Assembly (NCBI RefSeq): GCF_026626665.1
Contig: NZ_JAPNKE010000002.1
Coordinates: forward strand, 5,681,168 to 5,745,167
Direction: 5' to 3'
DNA from: Nannocystis pusilla
GTDB taxonomy: Bacteria > Myxococcota_A > Polyangia > Nannocystales > Nannocystaceae
DNA: 64,000 nucleotides
This document shows, one piece after another, positions 40,622 to 50,018 of the stretch. Below the pieces are notes generated by a model that was not told where the DNA came from, did no database searches, and saw nothing but the letters and a program-made list of their open reading frames with translations. Both the position numbers and the translations under genes were made by a program. Numbering within the stretch: the first letter of the stretch is position 1; every line of letters begins with the position of its first letter.

Positions 40622-41929
40622 ATGCCCACCGTCCGCCTCACCGACCCCATCGACCTCGGCACGCTCCACCTCAAAAACCGCCTCTATCGCGCACCGGTGC
40701 TCGAGGGTGCGGGCGGCGCCGAAGACCCGGCCGCCATCTACGCGCGCCACTTCGTGCCGAACGCCGCCGCCGGGGTCGGACTCATCATTCAGGGCAACAC
40801 GATCGTCTGTCCCGAGGGTCGCACCTCGCCGGGCATGTCGGCGATCGGCGAACGCGAGCGCATGCTCGCCCTCGCCCCGCTGACCCGCGCGGTCCACGAG
40901 GCCGGCGGCAAGATCGTCACCCAGCTCGGCCACGGCGGCTTGTTCGCGCTCGAGGCGTGGCACACCAAGTTCGCGCCGGTGCGCAGCTCGCCGCCGTACG
41001 CCCCGAGCCCGCTGCCGCTGTGGTTGCGCGCGCTGCACCGCAGCCAGACCCACGTCCTCAGCACGAGCGAGGTCCAGCAGCTCGTCGCCCGCTTCGGCCT
41101 GGTCGCCGCGTGGGCGCGCGAAGCCGGCTACGACGGCGTCCAGCTGGCCGCCAGCAACGCCAAGCTGCTGCATCAATTCCTCAGCCCGATCTTCAACCGC
41201 CGCCGCGATCGTTACGGCGGCGACATCCACGGGCGCATGACCTTCGTCCGCGAGATCCGCGAGGCCATCGCCCGCGAGGCCGGGGCCGACTTCCCGGTCC
41301 TCCTCAAGTACACCGCGATCGAGCTGACCCCGATCGGCCGCGGCATCGACCTCGGCGAGGGCGTCGAGATCGCGCGAATGGCCGAGGCCGCCGACTTCGC
41401 CGCGCTCACCCCGGTGATCGCCGACGCCCTGCCCAACACCTCGATCGCCCGCGGCGAGTTCCCGCGCGCCTCGTTCGACAACGCCGGCCTGCGCCGCCGC
41501 CTGCTCGAGGCCACCGGCAGCCGCGTGCGCGCGGCGCTGGTCCACGTCGGCATGTTCCTGGCCGCGCGCAAGTACCCGTTCGCGGCGGTGTGGAACCGCG
41601 ACGTCTTCCGCGCCGTCAAGGCCGCCGTGAAGCTGCCGGTGTTCGCGGTCGGAGGCATCCGCACCCCCGCCGAGGCCGCCGAGATCCTCGCCCGCGGCGA
41701 GGCCGACATGATCGGCGTCGGCCGCCCCTTCTACGCCGAGCCCGACCTCGCCCGCCGCTTCCTCGCCGCCGCCGGCCCGTCCGACACCGCCGCGACCGCG
41801 TGCGAGAGCTGCAACCGCTGCATCGTCCCGCAGATGCTGGGCATGCCGGGCGTCTGCTACAACCCGGGGATCCACAAGCTGCGCCGCCACGCCAGCGGCC
41901 CGAGCCCCGCGGCCAAGAAAGTCGCCTGA
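40622..41929 (+). CDS. Old yellow enzyme family NADH:flavin oxidoreductase
   Basis: 435 residues; TIM-barrel FMN ene-reductase. Seen: LHLKNRLYRAPVLEG near the N-terminus, GVGLIIQGNTIV, VTQLGHGG, GYDGVQLAASNAKLLHQFLSPIFNRRRDRYGG, and GEADMIGVGRPFYAEPDLARRF at the C-terminal end of the barrel. A Cys cluster (CESCNRC-IVPQML-GMPGVC) resembles the 4Fe-4S site of 2,4-dienoyl-CoA reductase-type members, although the C-terminal FAD/NAD domain of those enzymes is absent. The usual HxxH/N active-site pair is replaced by AASNAK, so substrate activation may differ. It reduces activated C=C bonds in an unknown substrate; its operon partner is the TetR regulator. Confidence 0.88.
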   Translation: MPTVRLTDPIDLGTLHLKNRLYRAPVLEGAGGAEDPAAIYARHFVPNAAAGVGLIIQGNTIVCPEGRTSPGMSAIGERERMLALAPLTRAVHEAGGKIVTQLGHGGLFALEAWHTKFAPVRSSPPYAPSPLPLWLRALHRSQTHVLSTSEVQQLVARFGLVAAWAREAGYDGVQLAASNAKLLHQFLSPIFNRRRDRYGGDIHGRMTFVREIREAIAREAGADFPVLLKYTAIELTPIGRGIDLGEGVEIARMAEAADFAALTPVIADALPNTSIARGEFPRASFDNAGLRRRLLEATGSRVRAALVHVGMFLAARKYPFAAVWNRDVFRAVKAAVKLPVFAVGGIRTPAEAAEILARGEADMIGVGRPFYAEPDLARRFLAAAGPSDTAATACESCNRCIVPQMLGMPGVCYNPGIHKLRRHASGPSPAAKKVA

Positions 41930-41938
41930 CTTTTCGGA

Positions 41939-41956
41939 CATGCCCCTTCGCGCAGC
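41939..41956. repeat. Single phased dyad after the ene-reductase
   Basis: CATG 41939 and CAG 41953, 14 bp apart (CATGCCC-CTTC-GCGCAG). The remaining gap to 42215 shows no gene; a GGGAGG ribosome-binding site lies near 42200-42206. Confidence 0.5.
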
Positions 41957-42215
41957 CGTCACGCGCGCGCCTTGACCTGCAGGGGCAGTCCGATCGCGTC
42001 GGGTCCGACCGACGTCCGACGCGCCGCCGCTCGCGTCGGAACTCCGCGATCGGCGGCGCCCCCGATCTACTTTAGTGGGACGCCTCGCGCGAGCGCGGAG
42101 CGGGCGCCGCCACCTCTGCGATCGCAAGGCCGTCGAGTCGCAGCGCCAGGATTCGCGACAGCGTTGACGGAACTCGCGGCGACCGGGGACGAGCCTCCTG
42201 GGAGGTATCGAACGC

Positions 42216-43508
42216 TTGTCCATCCCCGCTCGCATCCTGGCCCTCACCGGCCTCGCCTTATCCGCCTGTTTGCCCTCGATCGTCGTCGGCGAAAACTCGC
42301 AGGGCACCGACAGCCCCGAGTATTCGACCGGCCCCGAGTCTTCCTCCGGCCCCGAGCCCTCGACCGGCGCCCCGACCAGCGGCGACCCCGGCACCGGCGC
42401 GCCGTCCGAGGCGGTCTGCGGCGACGGCGTCGTCGCCGACAGTGAAGCTTGCGACGACGGCAACGACGAGCCCAACGACGGCTGCGGCCTCAACTGCACG
42501 CGCACCGGCGAGGTCGTGTGGAGCGTCGAGGGAGCCGGCTGGATCGAGGGCTTCGCCGCCGGGCCGGACGGCACGATCTACCTCTGCACCTTCGGCGTGG
42601 TGAACGAGCCGGCCTTCGTCAGGGCGTTCACGCCTGCCGGCGACGAGCTGTGGAGCACCTCGGCGCCGGGCCCCGGCGAGCTCGCCGTGAGCCCCGCGGG
42701 CTCGATCTTCCTGGCGAGCCCTGGGACCGGCATCCACGTGTTCACGCCGGAGGGCGCGCTGGTGGCGACGTGGGACCTGTTCTCGGACGTCGGCATCGTC
42801 GGCGTCGCCGCCACCGACGACGGGGTCTACGTCGGCACCGGCGACCCCGAGATCGAGGGGCAGCTCGTCATGCACGGCCTCGACTCTGCCACGGGCGAGC
42901 CCATGTGGGAGGGGCGCACGCCGGAGGGGCTCATCGTGACACCCAGGCAAGTCGTGGCGGCGGGCGATCGGATCCTCGTCCCCGGCGTGGTGTTCTCGGA
43001 CGCGCGCGGGTCGATGCTGGCCGCCTTCGACGCCACGTCCGGGGCGCTACTCTCGCTGGAGCTCGACGACCCCGCCGCTCCGGCCTGGGACTCGGCCGCC
43101 GCGCTCGGTAACAGCGACGTCGTCCTCGCCGGCCGCGGCCTCGACCCGGACGGCCTGCTCGTCCGCCGCTTGACCGCCGACTTCGCCGAGGCGTGGAGCG
43201 ACTTCACGCCCGACAGCGCCGGCACGATACCTCGGCCCGAAAGGGTGGCCGCGAGTCCGCAAGGGCACATCGCGGTCGTCGGCTACGACGCCGGCGACAA
43301 CGACTCCGCCATGGTCCGCCTGCTCGACGGCGAGGGCGCGACGCTATGGTCGTCGCGGTTCGCCAGCCCGCAGGACGACGAGCGCGACGGCGCCGTCGGC
43401 GTGGCCTTCGCCGCCGACCACCTCGTCGTCGGCGGGACGATCCGGATCGAGGGTGAAGGCGGCCACCTGGACTTGGAGTGGTGGCTCCGCAGCTTCACCG
43501 TCGACTGA
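42216..43508 (+). CDS. Lipoprotein with DUF4215 Cys-rich repeat and beta-propeller
   Basis: 430 residues from TTG 42216, chosen because a strong GGGAGG lies about 10 nt upstream and a signal peptide follows directly (MSIPARILALTGLALSACLPS, lipobox LSAC). A Ser/Thr/Gly linker leads to one myxobacterial DUF4215 cysteine repeat (VCGDGVVADSEACDDGNDEP-NDGCGLNC, residues about 68-95). The rest (about 100-430) is a six- or seven-bladed propeller-like region with repeated GPDGTIYLCTFG, SPAGSIFLASPG, TDDGVYVGTGD blades. These proteins are secreted and surface-exposed in myxobacteria; function unknown. A tandem repeat tract begins right after its stop. Confidence 0.82.
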   Translation: MSIPARILALTGLALSACLPSIVVGENSQGTDSPEYSTGPESSSGPEPSTGAPTSGDPGTGAPSEAVCGDGVVADSEACDDGNDEPNDGCGLNCTRTGEVVWSVEGAGWIEGFAAGPDGTIYLCTFGVVNEPAFVRAFTPAGDELWSTSAPGPGELAVSPAGSIFLASPGTGIHVFTPEGALVATWDLFSDVGIVGVAATDDGVYVGTGDPEIEGQLVMHGLDSATGEPMWEGRTPEGLIVTPRQVVAAGDRILVPGVVFSDARGSMLAAFDATSGALLSLELDDPAAPAWDSAAALGNSDVVLAGRGLDPDGLLVRRLTADFAEAWSDFTPDSAGTIPRPERVAASPQGHIAVVGYDAGDNDSAMVRLLDGEGATLWSSRFASPQDDERDGAVGVAFAADHLVVGGTIRIEGEGGHLDLEWWLRSFTVD

Positions 43509-43521
43509 TCCCTCGTTCGGA

Positions 43522-43810
43522 CATCCTGTTGAGAGCATGTCCCGAAGGACATGCCTTCCATGTCCGGCGGAGCACCGGCGCTCCGGCCTTCACAGATGTC
43601 TTGAAGGACATGACCTGGCGACCATGTCTAGAATGCCATGCCTTCCCGGCGGAGCGCCGGCGCTCCGGCTCTCACGGTCGTCCCGAAGGACATGCCCCAG
43701 CGAGCATGTCCAGAACGACATGCCTTCTATGTCCGGCGGCGCGCCGGCGCTCCGGCCCTCACAACCGTCCCGAGGGACATGGCCCAGCGAGCATGTCCTT
43801 TCGGACATCC
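43522..43810. repeat. Three to four composite 82-87-bp repeats carrying phased CATG palindromes
   Basis: GGCGG-type blocks containing GGAGC/GCTCC hairpins start at 43566, 43648 and 43735 (periods 82 and 87). Between them lie phased cores: 43522, 43536, 43550; 43595, 43609, 43623, 43637; 43691, 43705, 43719; 43778, 43792, 43806, each run in exact 14-bp steps. It lies between the stop codons of two convergent genes and shows no open frame of interest. Confidence 0.88.
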
Positions 43811-43815
43811 GCGAT

Positions 43816-44280
43816 TCAGCGCCGGCGCCGGCGCATCAGCCCGACGAGCCCGAGCAGCCCGAGGGCGGCCCCGGGCGACGCGTCGCTGCGGCAACTGCAG
43901 CCCTCTTCCTTCTTCGGCGACGTCCCGTCGGAGGTCCCCCCGTCGCTCGAGCTCCCGCCGGCCGTCTCGCTCCCGCTGCCGGAGGTATCGGCGGTCGCGC
44001 TGGTGGTGTCGGCGCCCGTGGTCCCCGTGCCGGTGTCGGTGCCGGCGCTGGTCGTCGCCGTCGCCTTGGGGTCGCAGTAGCCGCACTTCTTCCCCGGGTC
44101 GCTCGGGCAGTCGGCCTCGACGCAGAGGCCCTCGCCGAGCTCCGACACACAGGCCGTGCCCAGCGCCTGCGCCTCGCAGGCCATGTACGGATCGGGCTCG
44201 GGCGGCAAGGCGTCAGCGCGGGCCGTGGATCCGAGGAGGCACAGCGGCGACGCGAACAACAAGACAAGGACTCTGCGCAT
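43816..44280 (-). CDS. MYXO-CTERM protein with Cys-rich domain
   Basis: 154 residues from ATG 44280 (ATG 44292 is also possible). Signal peptide MRRVLVLLFASPLCLLGSTARADA; a short Cys-rich domain (YMACEAQALGTACVSELGEGLCVEADCPSDPGKKCGYC) with seven Cys; a Thr/Gly/Ser-rich linker (TSAGTDTGTGTTGADTT); and a canonical MYXO-CTERM tail (GCSCRSDASPGAALGLLGLVGLMRRRRR). The layout of secreted mini-domain, linker and sorting tail is typical of myxobacterial surface proteins. It stands alone and convergent with the DUF4215 lipoprotein. Function unknown. Confidence 0.85.
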   Translation of the reverse strand: MRRVLVLLFASPLCLLGSTARADALPPEPDPYMACEAQALGTACVSELGEGLCVEADCPSDPGKKCGYCDPKATATTSAGTDTGTGTTGADTTSATADTSGSGSETAGGSSSDGGTSDGTSPKKEEGCSCRSDASPGAALGLLGLVGLMRRRRR

Positions 44281-44529
44281 GCGGGGCAACATAACTGAAG
44301 TTCGGCCGCCCCGAGACGGGCACTCACGCGCCTTCGCCTCGGGAGATCCCCTCACCCGCCGCGTCCACGAGCTCGCAACCCGACTCGGATCACATCCCGC
44401 TCGCGGACCCAGACCACGCGCCGCGACAGCTCCACGCTCGCCATCGTCACGCGGAACCTTCTCGCGGATCGCCGATCCCCACCGCGCCCGCAGGAATCGT
44501 CGCCCCCGCTCACACGTTGCCGGCCGAGG

Positions 44530-45950
44530 ATGTCGACGCCTCGCCCGGGTCTCGCCCTCGCCACGACGCTCCTGCTCGCCGCCTGCATCGAGCGCCCCCC
44601 GCCCGAACCCGTCGAAGTGCCGAGCGTCACCATCCCCCTGGCCGGCAGCGAAGGCCACCAGCCGATCTGGATGAGCGCCAACGCCCGCTTCGTCGTCCTC
44701 GAGGATCGCTCCGCAGACCGCGAAGACGAGCTCGTGGCCAGCGTCGTCCCGCGCCACGTCCTCCACGACACCGTCCTCGGCACGCGCGAGCCGATCGACG
44801 AGCTCGTCGAGCACGACCGTCGCGATCGCCGCGTGATCGTCCAGATCGGTCAGCGCTGGTGGCTCCTCGACAGCGAGTCCGACCGCCGCGTCGAGCTCGC
44901 CAGAGACCTCCTCGAAGACGATCCGCTGCCCGCATTCCGCTTCGCTCGCCACGGCGGCACGCTGGCGTACACCCGCGCCCGCCCGGACCGCGTCACCGTC
45001 CACGACCTCGCCAGCGGCGACGAGCGCGATGTCTACGTCCCGTCGAACCTGCTCGGCAGCGCCGATACCGTCGCCGAGTCCGGCTGGGTCCACTTCCAGG
45101 GCGTCGTCGCCGACGAGCCCGCCCCACCTCGCGGCCCGCACCGCTGCCCGCTCGAGAGCGACGCCCGCTGCCGCGACGACATCGCCTGCCTCTCGGACAA
45201 CGACCTCGGTCCGGTCAACGCGCTCCTCCACCGCGACGGCGCCCAGATCTTCCTCGTGGAGGAGCTGGACGACGCACAGCCGATGCTGCAGGTGCGCGAC
45301 GCCTGGGCCTGGGAGGCAGTTCGGCCGCACGACGTCGCCGCGCAGCACTGGCTGTCCGCCGACGGCTGCGAGCACGCGCTGCCCCGCGGCTGCGCCCTCC
45401 GCCCCCGCAGCATCGACTGGATCGGTCCGTCCCTCCTGGACTGCGGCGAGCGCGGCTCGTTCCTCTGGGCCTCGACCGGCCTCGCGCCGCTCCGCTACTT
45501 CCACGGCTGGCTCGCCGACCCCGTCGCCGATCGCCGCGGCGGCCTGTGGCGCGCGGCCGAAGTCGCCAGCCCGGAGGGCCTGCGGATCGCCCGCGTCTCG
45601 CTCGACGACGGCACCATGGCGTTCGGCCCCGTCCTGCCGACCGGCGGCCGGACGAGCCGGGCCCTTCCGGCTGGTACCTCCGCGACGCCGGCTCCGAAGC
45701 GCCGAGCGTCCTCGCCTACGACCTCACCACCGGCCGCGCCTGGCAGATCGACGGGGCCGAGCTCGGCCCCGCCGGCGAGCTCGTGATCGGCGACACCTGG
45801 CGCGCCCTCGACTTCGACGCCGGCCGGCACATCGTCCTCGACGAACAACCCGCCGCCGTCGCCGCCAACGGCTGCGCCCTCATGCCACCCGCGAATCGCC
45901 GCGAGTGGTCGCTCCGCTGCCCCGCGCACCGCATCCGCATGGGCGAGTGA
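44530..45950 (+). CDS. Lipoprotein, possible WD/PD40-like propeller (frameshift near 45655)
   Basis: About 473 codons. ATG 44530, signal peptide with lipobox LLAAC at about residue 19. Repeated beta motifs: HQPIWMSANARFVVLEDRS, RRVIVQIGQRWWLLD, GGTLAYTRARPDRVTVHDL, RDGAQIFLVEELDDAQPML, resembling PD40/TolB-type blades. Several Cys pairs (HRCPLESDARCRDDIACL). Near 45655 the frame must switch to GWYLRDAGSEAPSVLAYDL, reaching the true stop at 45950. A periplasmic or surface protein of unknown role, flanked by arrays downstream. Confidence 0.65.
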
Positions 45951-45957
45951 TCTCGGA

Positions 45958-46016
45958 CATGTCTTTAAAGCATGCCCTCTAGGGCATGTCCGATGAGACA
46001 TGCCCCATGAACCATA
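45958..46016. repeat. 14-bp-phased CATG array between convergent genes
   Basis: Cores at 45971, 45985, 45999 and 46013 are in exact 14-bp steps; an additional CATG at 45958 is one base out of phase. Lies between the propeller lipoprotein and the alpha/beta hydrolase stops. Confidence 0.82.
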
Positions 46017-46022
46017 TCCTCT

Positions 46023-46811
46023 CTACCGCCCGACGAGCGCGCGCACGAACCTCGCCGCGGCCGCCAGCGTCTCGTCCGGCTGCTCGCGGTACGGGCTGTG
46101 CCCGCAGCCCGGCAGCAGCAGCGTCTCGACCGGCCCCGCGGCTCCGCGGGCGATCGCCTCGAGCTGCGCCGTCGTCCCGTAGACGTCGTCCTCGCCCTGG
46201 ATCAGCAGGATCGGCGCCGTCACCCGCGGCAGATGACCCTCGATGTTCCACTGCATGAACGCCGGGTCGAGCCACGCCTCGCACCAGCCGCGGAACGCCG
46301 CGTCGACGTTCTCGCCGTGGTGTCGCTGCAGGCGGGCGCGCAGCTCCCCGACCTCGAACTCGCGCCTGGCCGCGGCGATGCTGCGCACCGACACCGCCTC
46401 GCAGAACACGTGCGGCGCCAGCAGCACCAGCCCGGCCACGCGCCGGCGCTTCTCGGTCGCCGCGTGTACCAGCGCGATCGACCCGCCGTCGCTGTGTCCG
46501 ACCAGGATCGCCGACTCCACGCCCAGCGCGTCGAGCACCGCCCCGACCACGTCCTCGCCCTCGCGCTGCATGTAGTCGAGCGGCCGCGGCAGCGCGATCG
46601 TCTGCGAGCGGCCGTAGCCCGCGCGGCTGTACACCAGCGCCCCGCAGCCGGTCGCGGCCGCCAGCCTGTCGGGGAAGTCGCGCCACAGGCTCACGCAGCC
46701 GAGCCCCTCGTGCAGCAGCACCAGCGTCGGCGCCGCCTGCGGCCCCGGCCCGACCCACCGGTACTCGAGCCGCAGCCCCGCCGCCGTCACATAAGCTGTC
46801 TCTTGCGACAT
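46023..46811 (-). CDS. Alpha/beta-fold hydrolase
   Basis: 262 residues from ATG 46811. Family motifs: TLVLLHEGLGCVSLWRDFP (oxyanion region), the nucleophile elbow LVGHSDGGSIAL (GxSxG, Ser about 98), the acid loop LIQGEDDVYGTTAQ and the catalytic His in LPGCGHSPYREQP. No signal peptide, so cytoplasmic; esterase, haloperoxidase-like or carboxylesterase activity cannot be told apart. The start codon lies in a palindrome dyad (CTGTCTC-TTGC-GACATG, cores 46795 and 46809). It is 30 bp downstream of the bestrophin gene on the same strand, so they may be cotranscribed. Confidence 0.88.
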   Translation of the reverse strand: MSQETAYVTAAGLRLEYRWVGPGPQAAPTLVLLHEGLGCVSLWRDFPDRLAAATGCGALVYSRAGYGRSQTIALPRPLDYMQREGEDVVGAVLDALGVESAILVGHSDGGSIALVHAATEKRRRVAGLVLLAPHVFCEAVSVRSIAAARREFEVGELRARLQRHHGENVDAAFRGWCEAWLDPAFMQWNIEGHLPRVTAPILLIQGEDDVYGTTAQLEAIARGAAGPVETLLLPGCGHSPYREQPDETLAAAARFVRALVGR

Positions 46812-46841
46812 GTCTTTTCTTTATAAAGATAAAGATGTCCT

Positions 46842-47780
46842 TCAGAGCAGCTGGCCGTGGTGCGGCTGAGCCGGGTCGGGCAGCTCGAGCTCGCCGAGGC
46901 GCTGGCGCAGATCGATCTCGATGGTGCGGCACAGCGCCGACAGCGGCAAGTCGTTGGGGTCGCTGCCGAACGGCTCCTGGATCTCCTCGCCGAGCGCGTC
47001 GAGCCCGTAGAACGCGTACGACATCATCAGCACCACCACCGGCGTCAGCAGGCCCAGCGGCAGCAGCACCCCGAACGGCAGCGCGTAGCAGTAGGCGCCG
47101 ACGATGTGGCGCAGCAGCACCTGGTAGGCGAACGGGATCGGCGTGTTGGCGATCCGCTCGCAGCCGCCCTGGATGTCGGTCAGCGAGGTCAGCGATTGAT
47201 GCAGCAGGCTCAGGTGCATCGGGTGTACGAGCCCCTCGCGGTAGGCCTCGTCGAGCAGCTCGGCCATCCGCTGGACCAGCGCGTTGGGCCGGTTGCGCTC
47301 GCGCTGCAATTGGTCGAGCTCGCTGGCGGTCACGAACGGCCCGAGGTCGGCGACCATCGCCTCCTCGCCGCGCAGGCGGATCCGCAGCGCGTGCGGGAAC
47401 GCCATCACCAGGTAGATCAGGCGCCGGCGCCGCTCTGCCACCGCCGGGTCGCCGGGCCCTGCGCCGACCAGCGTCTGGATCTGCCGCGCCAGCGAACGGC
47501 TGGTGTTGACGAGCTGCCCCCACAGCCGCCGGCCCTCCCAGTAGCGGTCGTAGGCGGTGTTGATGCGGAAGCCGAGGAAGATGCTGAGGACGAAGCCGAT
47601 CAGGGTAAACGGCAGCGGCGTCACGTCACGGCCGTCGAGCCAGCCGTACTGCATGTGGCCCAGCGTCATCACCAGGGCGAACACGACGTTGACCGTCAGT
47701 CGCCGCCAGATCCGCGACAGCGTCGTCCCACGCGCCGCGAACATGAAATACAGCCAGGAGGCCCTGGTCGTGACGATCAT
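46842..47780 (-). CDS. Bestrophin-family (UPF0187) ion channel
   Basis: About 312 residues from ATG 47780 (MIVTTRASWLYFMF); a GTG at 47819 is less likely. Bestrophin hallmarks: four TM helices (for example FTLIGFVLSIFLGFRINTAYDRYWEGRRLWGQL near the first pair), GGCERIANTPIPFAYQVLLRH and the C-terminal EIQEPFGSDPNDLPL, which in animal bestrophins surrounds the Ca2+ clasp. Bacterial homologues form pentameric channels, often cation-selective (KpBest). Likely inner-membrane anion or cation channel. Its stop is 30 bp before the start of the alpha/beta hydrolase gene. Confidence 0.9.
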   Translation of the reverse strand: MIVTTRASWLYFMFAARGTTLSRIWRRLTVNVVFALVMTLGHMQYGWLDGRDVTPLPFTLIGFVLSIFLGFRINTAYDRYWEGRRLWGQLVNTSRSLARQIQTLVGAGPGDPAVAERRRRLIYLVMAFPHALRIRLRGEEAMVADLGPFVTASELDQLQRERNRPNALVQRMAELLDEAYREGLVHPMHLSLLHQSLTSLTDIQGGCERIANTPIPFAYQVLLRHIVGAYCYALPFGVLLPLGLLTPVVVLMMSYAFYGLDALGEEIQEPFGSDPNDLPLSALCRTIEIDLRQRLGELELPDPAQPHHGQLL

Positions 47781-47861
47781 CCGCGGCGAAGGTAGCCGTT
47801 CGGGGGTCGAGCGGTCCACGCCGCGTGACGCGCGGCCGCGCCCTCGCTACCCTTCCGCCGC

Positions 47862-49842
47862 ATGCCGGCCCACGATCGCCCCGTCGCCCGCGCCGACCTC
47901 GCGGCAGCCCTCGACATCCTCGGCAAGCGGCACCTCGTGCTTGCGATCCACGACGTCTCGTTCCCCGGACGCGACGACGAGGACCTCGGCCGCGGCTCGC
48001 CGTACAGCGGCGGCGGCCGGGCCTTCCTCGGCTTCGTGCGCCAGCTCGGCTTCACCGGCGTGCAGCTCGGTCCGCAGGGACAGACCTCGCGCTACAACCC
48101 CTCGCCGTACGACGGCGCCCTGTTCGCCCGCGACATCCTCTCGATCGCCCTGCGCTCGCTCGCCGACGATCCCTACTACGGCAACGTCCTCCCGCGCGCC
48201 GACCTCGACGACCTCCTGCGCGGCAGGCCTGCGCGTCAGCGCCAGGGCGTGACCGAGCGGGCCGACTACGCCGCCGTGTGGCCGCGCCAACTCGCCGCCC
48301 TCGCCAGCGCCTGGCACGGCTTCGCCCGCCGCCGCGCCGCCGCCGACCCGTCGGTCGCCGACCTCGCCGAGGCCTTCGACGGGTTCGCCCGCGAGCACGC
48401 CGGCTGGCTGGTGCCGGCCGGGCTGTACGAGATCCTGTCGACCGCCTACCGGACCGGAGGGACATGGTCCGGAGCACATGGCCTGAGGGTCAGCTTCGAC
48501 GGATCGCACTGGAGGACATGGCCGAGAGACCAGGAACTTTGGGTCAGCAAGAGCCCGGCCGCGGCGGCGCGGCGGGCCGGGCTCTCGCGGACCTACGCGC
48601 GCGAGCTCGAGTTCCTGGCGTTCTGCCAGCTGCTCGCGGCCCGCCAGCACGCCGCGCTGCGCGCCGAGCTGGCCGCGCGGCCGGGCCTGCCGGCCCTGCG
48701 GCTGTTCGGCGATCTCCAGGTGGGGATCTCCGTCGGCGACACCTGGGCGCTGCACGACCTGTTCCTGCCCGGCTACGCGATGGGCGCGCCGCCGAGCCGC
48801 ACCAACCCGGACGGCCAGCCGTGGGGCTACCCGGTGCTCGACCCGCGGCTGTACGGCGGCGGGGGCGGCGAGCTCGGCCCGGCCCTGCGTCTGGTGGCGG
48901 CGCGCACCGACGCGATGCTGCGCGACTACGACGGCCTGCGCGTCGACCACCCGCACGGCCTGGTGTGCCCGTGGGTCTACCGCACCGACGAGGCCGACCC
49001 CTACCGCGCCGTCCAGGGCGGCGCGCGCCTGTTCGAATCGCCATGTCTCTCGGACCATCCGCGCCTGGCGGCCTACGCGATCGCGCGCGCCGACCAGCTC
49101 GACCTGACCCTGCCGCGCCACGCCGACCGGTGGGTCCACGCGCTCGACGACGCGCAGGTGGCCCGCTACGGCGCCCAGCTCGACGTCGTCCTCGCGGCCG
49201 CGCGCGCACGGCCGCGCGCTCGAGGACGTGTTGTGCGAAGTCCTCAGCACCCAGCCCTACCCGCTGCAGCGGGTGTTGGAGGGCCACGGCCTGGGGCGCT
49301 TCCGGGTCACGCAGAAGGCCGACCTGACCAATCCGAACGACGTTTACCGCAGCGAGAACGCCCGCCCCGAGGACTGGGTGATGCTCGGCAACCACGACAC
49401 CCCGCCGATCTGGCGGCTCGCGGCCTCGTGGCAGGGCACCCCGCTCGCTGCCGCGCAGACGGCGTATTTGTGCGGACGTCTGGGGTCGCGCAGCGACGCC
49501 GACCCGCTGCGCGCGCGCATGCTCGCCGACCCCGCCGCGCTGGTGCACGCCAAGTTCGCCGACCTGCTGGTGTGCCCGGCGCGCCAGGTGGCCGTCTTCA
49601 TGAGCGACCTGTTCGGCGCCCACGACATCTACAACGCCCCTGGCGTGGTCGATCCGGCCAACTGGACGCTCCGCCTGCGACCCGGCTGCGAGGCCGCTTA
49701 CTGGCCGGCGGCGGCCCGCGGCGCGGCGCTCGACCTCGGGTGGGCCCTGGCCATCGCGCTGCGGTCGCGCGGCCCCGCTTGCGCGTCCGAGCACGCCGAT
49801 CTGATCACCAGGCTCGAGCGCGGCCTCGGGCGGCCGTGCTAG
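47862..49842 (+). CDS. Divergent GH77 4-alpha-glucanotransferase (MalQ-like), frameshift near 49207
   Basis: About 660 codons. GH77 signatures: WGYPVLDPRLY, the nucleophile Asp in DYDGLRVDHPHGLVCPWVY, and VMLGNHDTPPIW carrying the transition-state Asp. After the frame break near 49207 the acid/base region reads DVLCEVLSTQPYPLQRVLEG rather than the usual AEDLG, so the enzyme is divergent. It would disproportionate maltodextrins in glycogen metabolism. A stretch of about 30 residues (residues about 201-224, TGGTWSGAHGLRVSFDGSHW) is encoded by palindrome arrays and has no obvious counterpart in MalQ. The break lies in a region of alternating C/G. Confidence 0.75.
48463..48534. repeat. Two phased palindrome groups inside the MalQ-like gene
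   Basis: Cores CATG 48463, CATG 48477, CAGC 48491 (14-bp steps) and CATG 48517, CAGG 48531 (14 bp). They stay open in the coding frame, encoding a Trp/Gly/Arg-rich segment. Confidence 0.75.
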
Positions 49843-50018
49843 CCTGCAAGCGGCTCCCCCGCCATGAAGCTCCCCGTGCAGGTGCAAGCGCCGCCTGAGC
49901 AGCCGCGCACCGAAGTCGGTCTGCCACGCGCGGCCGGCGAACGTCTTCGCGAAACGATGGCGGTGGCGATCCAGTCGCGAACACGGCGATCCTGCCGGAC
50001 CTCGCGCTGTCGCCGACG

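Noticed and set aside
43522..43810. Composite repeats as a possible CRISPR locus.
   Set aside because: Units are 82-87 bp with no conserved repeat/variable spacer alternation and no cas genes.
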